NCBI GenBank assembly: GCA_003233615.1
Contig: QIMB01000108.1
Coordinates: forward strand, 1 to 8,311
Source of the DNA: Nitrospirota bacterium
Lineage (GTDB): Bacteria; Nitrospirota; Nitrospiria; Nitrospirales; UBA8639
Length of the DNA: 8,311 nt
Direction: 5' to 3'
Shown: in pieces, positions 5,376-8,311 of the stretch
Numbering within the stretch: the first letter of the stretch is position 1
Layout: every line of letters starts with the position of its first letter
The notes under the pieces: model-generated
The model's input: the letters and a program-made list of their open reading frames with translations, nothing else
The model's database searches: none
Told to the model about the DNA's origin: nothing
Program-made: the position numbers and the translations under genes

Positions 5376-6339
5376 CCCATCGTTTTCTCCCATCGGACCC
5401 AAGCTGAATCTTGCTCGGCTTCGTACATATCCACTTCGCACACGCCATTCCAAAGTTAAGATGACCGATGGGGCGACGCCATGGCGTCGCGGTGGTTCAT
5501 TTCAGAAATTCCTCCAATCTCTTCCAGATATTTTGGCCGGTCAGACATTGAAGGCTGTAGTCTCGGCTATTGTCACGGCACGACAACGCGGAAAGCCAGT
5601 CATTCTCGGGATGGGAGCACATCCTACGAAAGTCGGACTCAATCCTATTCTCGTCGACTTGATGCGTAAAGACGTGATTACCGCTGTGGCGATGAACGGT
5701 GCAGTTGTCATTCATGACTTTGAATTGGCGTATCAAGGACACACCTCGGAAGAAGTTGAAGCCGAAATTGATTCCGGACGATTTGGAATGGCAGAAGATA
5801 CAGGCCGAATCCTGAATGAAGCGATGGTGACTGGATGGCAACAGGGCTTGGGGCTTGGCGAAGCTGTAGGTCGGTATATGACATCACATCCCACACAGTT
5901 TCCGAATCGGCGTTCAAGTCTGCTCGCAGCGGGGGTGCAATTAGGCATACCGATCACGGTGCATGTGGCCATTGGGACCGACATCATTCACATGCATCCC
6001 AGCGCGAACGGGGAAGCGATTGGCGGCACCTCGTTGCGAGATTTTCACAAACTGGCAGCGGTGGTCTCCCAAATGGAAGGTGGCGTGTATATCAATCTTG
6101 GCTCGGCGGTTTTTCTGCCGGAAGTCTTTTTGAAAACAGTGACCTTAAGCCGGAATCTCGGGCGTGCGCTCAAGCGCATCACGACCGTCAACATGGATTT
6201 TCTCCCTCACTATCGCCCCTTGACTAATGTCGTTAAACGACCCACCCAGAAAGGCGGAAAAGGCTATAGTCTGATCGGACATCATGAATTGATGGTGCCT
6301 TTGTTGGCCGCTGCAGTGCTTGAGGGGCTCAAGCGATAA
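5359..6339 (+). CDS. Conserved protein of unknown function, distantly deoxyhypusine synthase-like
   Basis: I cannot assign a reaction to this 326-residue protein. It has the look of an alpha/beta nucleotide- or NAD-binding fold: glycine-rich GMGAHPTKVGLNP (84-96), MNGAVVIHDFE (112-122), GRFGMAEDTG (140-149), HVAIGTDIIHMHP (202-214), GGVYINLGSAVFLPEVFLK (241-259) and GHHELMVPLLAA (307-318). The LVDLMRKDVITAVAMNGAVVIHDFE stretch recalls deoxyhypusine synthase, but I see no counterpart of its catalytic lysine region, and eIF5A is absent from bacteria, so that activity is doubtful. I chose TTG 5359: it gives a 17-nt overlap with gmhA and keeps the segment LARLRTYPLR, which I recall as conserved. 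ATG 5461 would remove it, and the longest frame (from 5272) reaches deep into gmhA. Linkage to gmhA hints at a sugar-phosphate or envelope role (inference). Confidence 0.65.
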   Translation: MATKTNPSFSPIGPKLNLARLRTYPLRTRHSKVKMTDGATPWRRGGSFQKFLQSLPDILAGQTLKAVVSAIVTARQRGKPVILGMGAHPTKVGLNPILVDLMRKDVITAVAMNGAVVIHDFELAYQGHTSEEVEAEIDSGRFGMAEDTGRILNEAMVTGWQQGLGLGEAVGRYMTSHPTQFPNRRSSLLAAGVQLGIPITVHVAIGTDIIHMHPSANGEAIGGTSLRDFHKLAAVVSQMEGGVYINLGSAVFLPEVFLKTVTLSRNLGRALKRITTVNMDFLPHYRPLTNVVKRPTQKGGKGYSLIGHHELMVPLLAAAVLEGLKR

Positions 6340-6379
6340 TCCCTGCCTCATAAGCTGACGTCCTATGTAGCCTTGCAAT

Positions 6380-6394
6380 GAGCCCGTGGGGCTC
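6380..6394 (+). promoter_or_regulatory. Short hairpin just ahead of the response-regulator ribosome site
   Basis: GAGCCC-GTG-GGGCTC is a perfect 6-bp stem with a 3-nt loop that ends four bases before the AGAGGA ribosome site (6398-6403). There is no T run, so it is not a typical intrinsic terminator. It may separate the regulator from the upstream genes or shape access to the ribosome site. Confidence 0.4.
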
Positions 6395-6408
6395 ACCAGA
6401 GGAAACCT

Positions 6409-7818
6409 ATGAAAAAGAAAATTCTCATTGTCGATGATCAACCGGACATCGTGCTCATGCTCACCGATCGGCTTGAGGCGCTGGGCTATGAAACCGTGTC
6501 TGCGTCAAATGGTCAAGAAGCGATGGAGCAACTGGATCGGTACTTTCCGCATCTCATGTTGTTGGATTTGGAAATGCCCAACATGACCGGGATGGAAGTG
6601 TTGCAAGAATTAGGAAAACTCAATGCGAAGCAATCTGCTGGAAGTGAGACAAACGGAATAAGCGGAAGAGACAGTCTACCCTTACCAGTCGTGGTCATGA
6701 CGGCACATGGCACAGTTTCCAAAGCCGTCGAAGCAATGAAAGCTGGGGCCTACGATTTCCTCACCAAGCCCATAGAATTTGAGTGTCTGACGCTCATGCT
6801 CAAGAAAGTCTTGGCGCGGGAGGCATTAGGCCGACAGGTTGCGTCATTGCGGATAGAGGTCGAAAGCCGGTATAGCCAAATTGTGGGAGAGAGTCCTCAA
6901 GTCAGCTCCACAGTACAACTCGCCAAACGTGCTGCTGAGACGAATGCCACGGTGTTGTTATTGGGAGAAAGTGGGACTGGAAAAGAGCTCTTTGCGCGAT
7001 CGATCCACCTCTGGAGCGAACGGCGTGAGATGCCGTTCAGTATCATCAATTGTGTGGCCTTGACCGATTCTCTTCTCGAAAATGAACTCTTCGGCCATGA
7101 AAAAGGCGCATTCACAGGTGCTGACACGTTGCAAAAAGGAAAGATTGAAGTAGCAGATGGTGGCACAGTTTTTTTGGATGAAGTTGGAGACATGCCAATT
7201 GGTCTACAAGCTAAATTATTGCGCGTGTTACAAGATCATGAATTTCCTCGCGTGGGTGGCACACGCCTCATTCGCGTGAATATCCGGATTATCGCGGCAA
7301 CCAATAAAGATCTGAAGCAAGGCGTCAAAGCCGGCACATTTCGAGAAGATCTCTACTTTCGGCTCAATGTCGTGAACTTATCCTTACCACCGTTGCGCGA
7401 TCGCCCGGAAGATATCATTCCCTTAGCTGAGCATTTTCTAGGACGTCATGTTCGGGAAATGAAACGACATACACAAACATTTTCCAAGTCTGCGATTGAT
7501 ACCATGCGATGCTATGCATGGCCCGGTAACATCCGAGAGCTCGACAATGCTATTGCTCGTGCAGTTGTCTTGGGTATAGACAAAGAAATTTCAACGGAAC
7601 TACTCGGACTTGGCGGGAGTCACGATGAGTTTGATATCTTTGACAATCTTCCCTATCATGGTGCCATTGAACGATTTACCACGCACATCTTGGAACGAGC
7701 CATGCGCCGTAGCAATGGCAACAAATCTAAAGCAGCCGAGTTACTCGACCTCCAACGCACCTATCTCTCCCGCCTCCTCAAACAAAAAAATATCCAACAA
7801 GGCGTCGAAGAATCGTAA
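6409..7818 (+). CDS. Sigma-54-dependent response regulator (NtrC family)
   Basis: This is a complete 469-residue activator of RNA polymerase with sigma-54. The receiver domain (1-140) has D9/D10, the phosphorylation site D53 (LLDLEMP), T98 and K120 (LTKPIEF). The AAA+ domain (about 158-400) has Walker A GESGTGKE (186-193), the sigma-54 contact loop GAFTGA (233-238), Walker B GGTVFLDEVGDM (251-262), and the sensor/arginine-finger region FRLNVVNLSLPPLRDR (317-332). The C-terminal Fis-type helix-turn-helix is at 437-459 (GNKSKAAELLDLQRTYLSRL). A Ser/Gly-rich stretch of about 20 residues (72-92) sits between helix 3 and strand 4 of the receiver and is longer than usual. AGAGGA at 6398-6403 supports ATG 6409. 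No histidine kinase is adjacent, so the input signal and targets are unknown. Confidence 0.95.
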   Translation: MKKKILIVDDQPDIVLMLTDRLEALGYETVSASNGQEAMEQLDRYFPHLMLLDLEMPNMTGMEVLQELGKLNAKQSAGSETNGISGRDSLPLPVVVMTAHGTVSKAVEAMKAGAYDFLTKPIEFECLTLMLKKVLAREALGRQVASLRIEVESRYSQIVGESPQVSSTVQLAKRAAETNATVLLLGESGTGKELFARSIHLWSERREMPFSIINCVALTDSLLENELFGHEKGAFTGADTLQKGKIEVADGGTVFLDEVGDMPIGLQAKLLRVLQDHEFPRVGGTRLIRVNIRIIAATNKDLKQGVKAGTFREDLYFRLNVVNLSLPPLRDRPEDIIPLAEHFLGRHVREMKRHTQTFSKSAIDTMRCYAWPGNIRELDNAIARAVVLGIDKEISTELLGLGGSHDEFDIFDNLPYHGAIERFTTHILERAMRRSNGNKSKAAELLDLQRTYLSRLLKQKNIQQGVEES

Positions 7819-7977
7819 TCGGGACTCCGTTGCGTTGAAGCGCGCACCCTCCTTTTACAAACAGGCCAAGGGTTCACCCTGAGGGGATACAAGCTTGTTG
7901 CGTTCAAAATCGAGTCAGGCTGGGTCGATCTGTGGGAGCAGCCACAAGCGCTGAAAGGCCGACGTTAAGAATGTGGA

Positions 7978-8081
7978 ACTGTTGAATAATGGGATGTATC
8001 AAGAATTGCAAATACGTGACGTATTGATTTTATAGATGACCAGAAATCAAGGAATCGCCAATTTGGCTATCATTCAACAGT
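7978..8081. mobile_element. Nested 104-bp insertion with short terminal inverted repeats
   Basis: ACTGTTGAAT (7978-7987) and ATTCAACAGT (8072-8081) are perfect 10-bp inverted repeats bounding a segment absent from the other two copies of the host repeat. The host sequence AATGTG on the left and ATTGTG on the right of the insertion look like a duplicated target. It has no coding capacity. A MITE-like element is the simplest reading. Confidence 0.5.
8011..8025. repeat. Short palindrome inside the nested insertion
   Basis: AATACG-TGA-CGTATT is a perfect 6-bp inverted repeat with a 3-nt spacer, near the centre of the 104-bp insertion. It could be the hairpin tip of that element or a dyad protein site; nothing else identifies it. 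Confidence 0.4.
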
Positions 8082-8139
8082 CTCATTGTGCGAGAAACGA
8101 TCGACCCAAGCTGGCCTGAGATGACACAGAGGTAGGCCC

Positions 8140-8295
8140 TTACCAACCAACAGGGCGCCGATCCCAATCACATCCAAAAACAAACTGATTCGTGAGCGTG
8201 CGCATCATGCGCGACTCTTCAGTTTCCTGGATGATCGGAGCCTGAAAATGCGGTTGCCATCCGCAATTACGGCATCGAACGATTGTTTGACTCAT
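8140..8295 (-). CDS. Small Cys-containing protein of unknown function (51 residues)
   Basis: The frame begins MSQTIVRCRNCGWQPHF and ends FVFGCDWDRRPVGW. ATG (8293-8295) is preceded by a strong AGGAG (8301-8305) five bases upstream, which is the main reason to believe the gene. Cys8 and Cys11 form a CxxC knuckle like half of a zinc ribbon, and a third Cys is at 42; a full four-ligand site is missing, so any metal binding may need a dimer or His. No signal peptide or membrane segment is seen. Its stop codon (TAA, plus-strand TTA 8140-8142) coincides with the border of the decayed repeat, so the protein may have been shortened by that element. I do not recognise the family. Confidence 0.5.
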   Translation of the reverse strand: MSQTIVRCRNCGWQPHFQAPIIQETEESRMMRTLTNQFVFGCDWDRRPVGW

Positions 8296-8311
8296 GGTTT
8301 CTCCTGCTTCG

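Larger units (their letters stand above)
7870..8139 (-). repeat. Decayed third copy of the 180-bp repeat, interrupted by an insertion
   Basis: Compared with the reverse complement of copy 2, this region keeps GTCAGGCTGGGTCGATCTG (7915-7933, one mismatch), CGACGTTAAGAATGTG, ATTGTGCGAG (8085-8094) and CCAAGCTGGCC (8106-8116), all in the right order. The left end begins GGGTTC (7870-7875) like the copy 2 terminus; the right terminus is mostly lost, but GGCCC is followed by TTA (8140-8142), as at the other copies. About 104 bp in the middle (7978-8081) is foreign to the element; without it the copy is about 166 bp. It lies between the response regulator and the small minus-strand gene. Confidence 0.65.

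Overview
The window looks like a chromosomal stretch of a Gram-negative bacterium of roughly 50% GC. I infer the phylum Nitrospirota, probably a low-GC Nitrospira-type lineage. The clues are a roughly 110-bp palindromic repeat at about 3365-3477 that resembles, from memory, a repeat common in Nitrospira genomes, and the gene set (GmhA for LPS heptose, a stand-alone NtrC-type regulator, lipB and ybgC). No rRNA or tRNA is present to settle the placement.

Layout, left to right. Positions 1-215 carry no convincing protein gene; read on the minus strand they look like the 5' part of a group II intron running off the left edge (weak call). A 180-bp hairpin-forming, MITE-like repeat lies at 375-554 and again at 1717-1896 in the same orientation, and the two copies bracket a vapBC toxin-antitoxin module (984-1734). 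The 10-bp perfect inverted repeat overlapping the vapB promoter, Shine-Dalgarno sequence and start codon is a clear candidate for autoregulation. On the minus strand follow lipB (octanoyltransferase), ybgC (hot-dog acyl-CoA thioesterase) and a 418-residue protein that I read as a CARF-HEPN protein of the Cas02710/Csx1-Csm6 group, with both its ligand loop and its HEPN catalytic motif altered. Each gap between these genes is occupied by a different palindromic repeat. Diverging from the CARF-like gene on the plus strand are gmhA, an overlapping gene for a conserved protein that loosely resembles deoxyhypusine synthase, and a complete sigma-54-dependent response regulator. The right end holds a third, decayed copy of the 180-bp repeat, interrupted by a smaller inverted-repeat insertion, and then a 51-residue Cys-containing minus-strand gene.

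How the parts work together: gmhA points to ADP-heptose/LPS core synthesis, and its overlapping partner is probably co-translated with it. lipB serves lipoate attachment, and ybgC sits with the cell-envelope/phospholipid thioesterases. The regulator lacks a neighbouring kinase. The most notable features are (1) a palindromic repeat family with compensating base-pair changes between copies that flanks the toxin-antitoxin module and supplies the last codons of vapC, (2) an apparently catalytically dead CARF-HEPN protein outside any CRISPR locus, and (3) a lipB start buried in the apex of a 165-bp palindrome.
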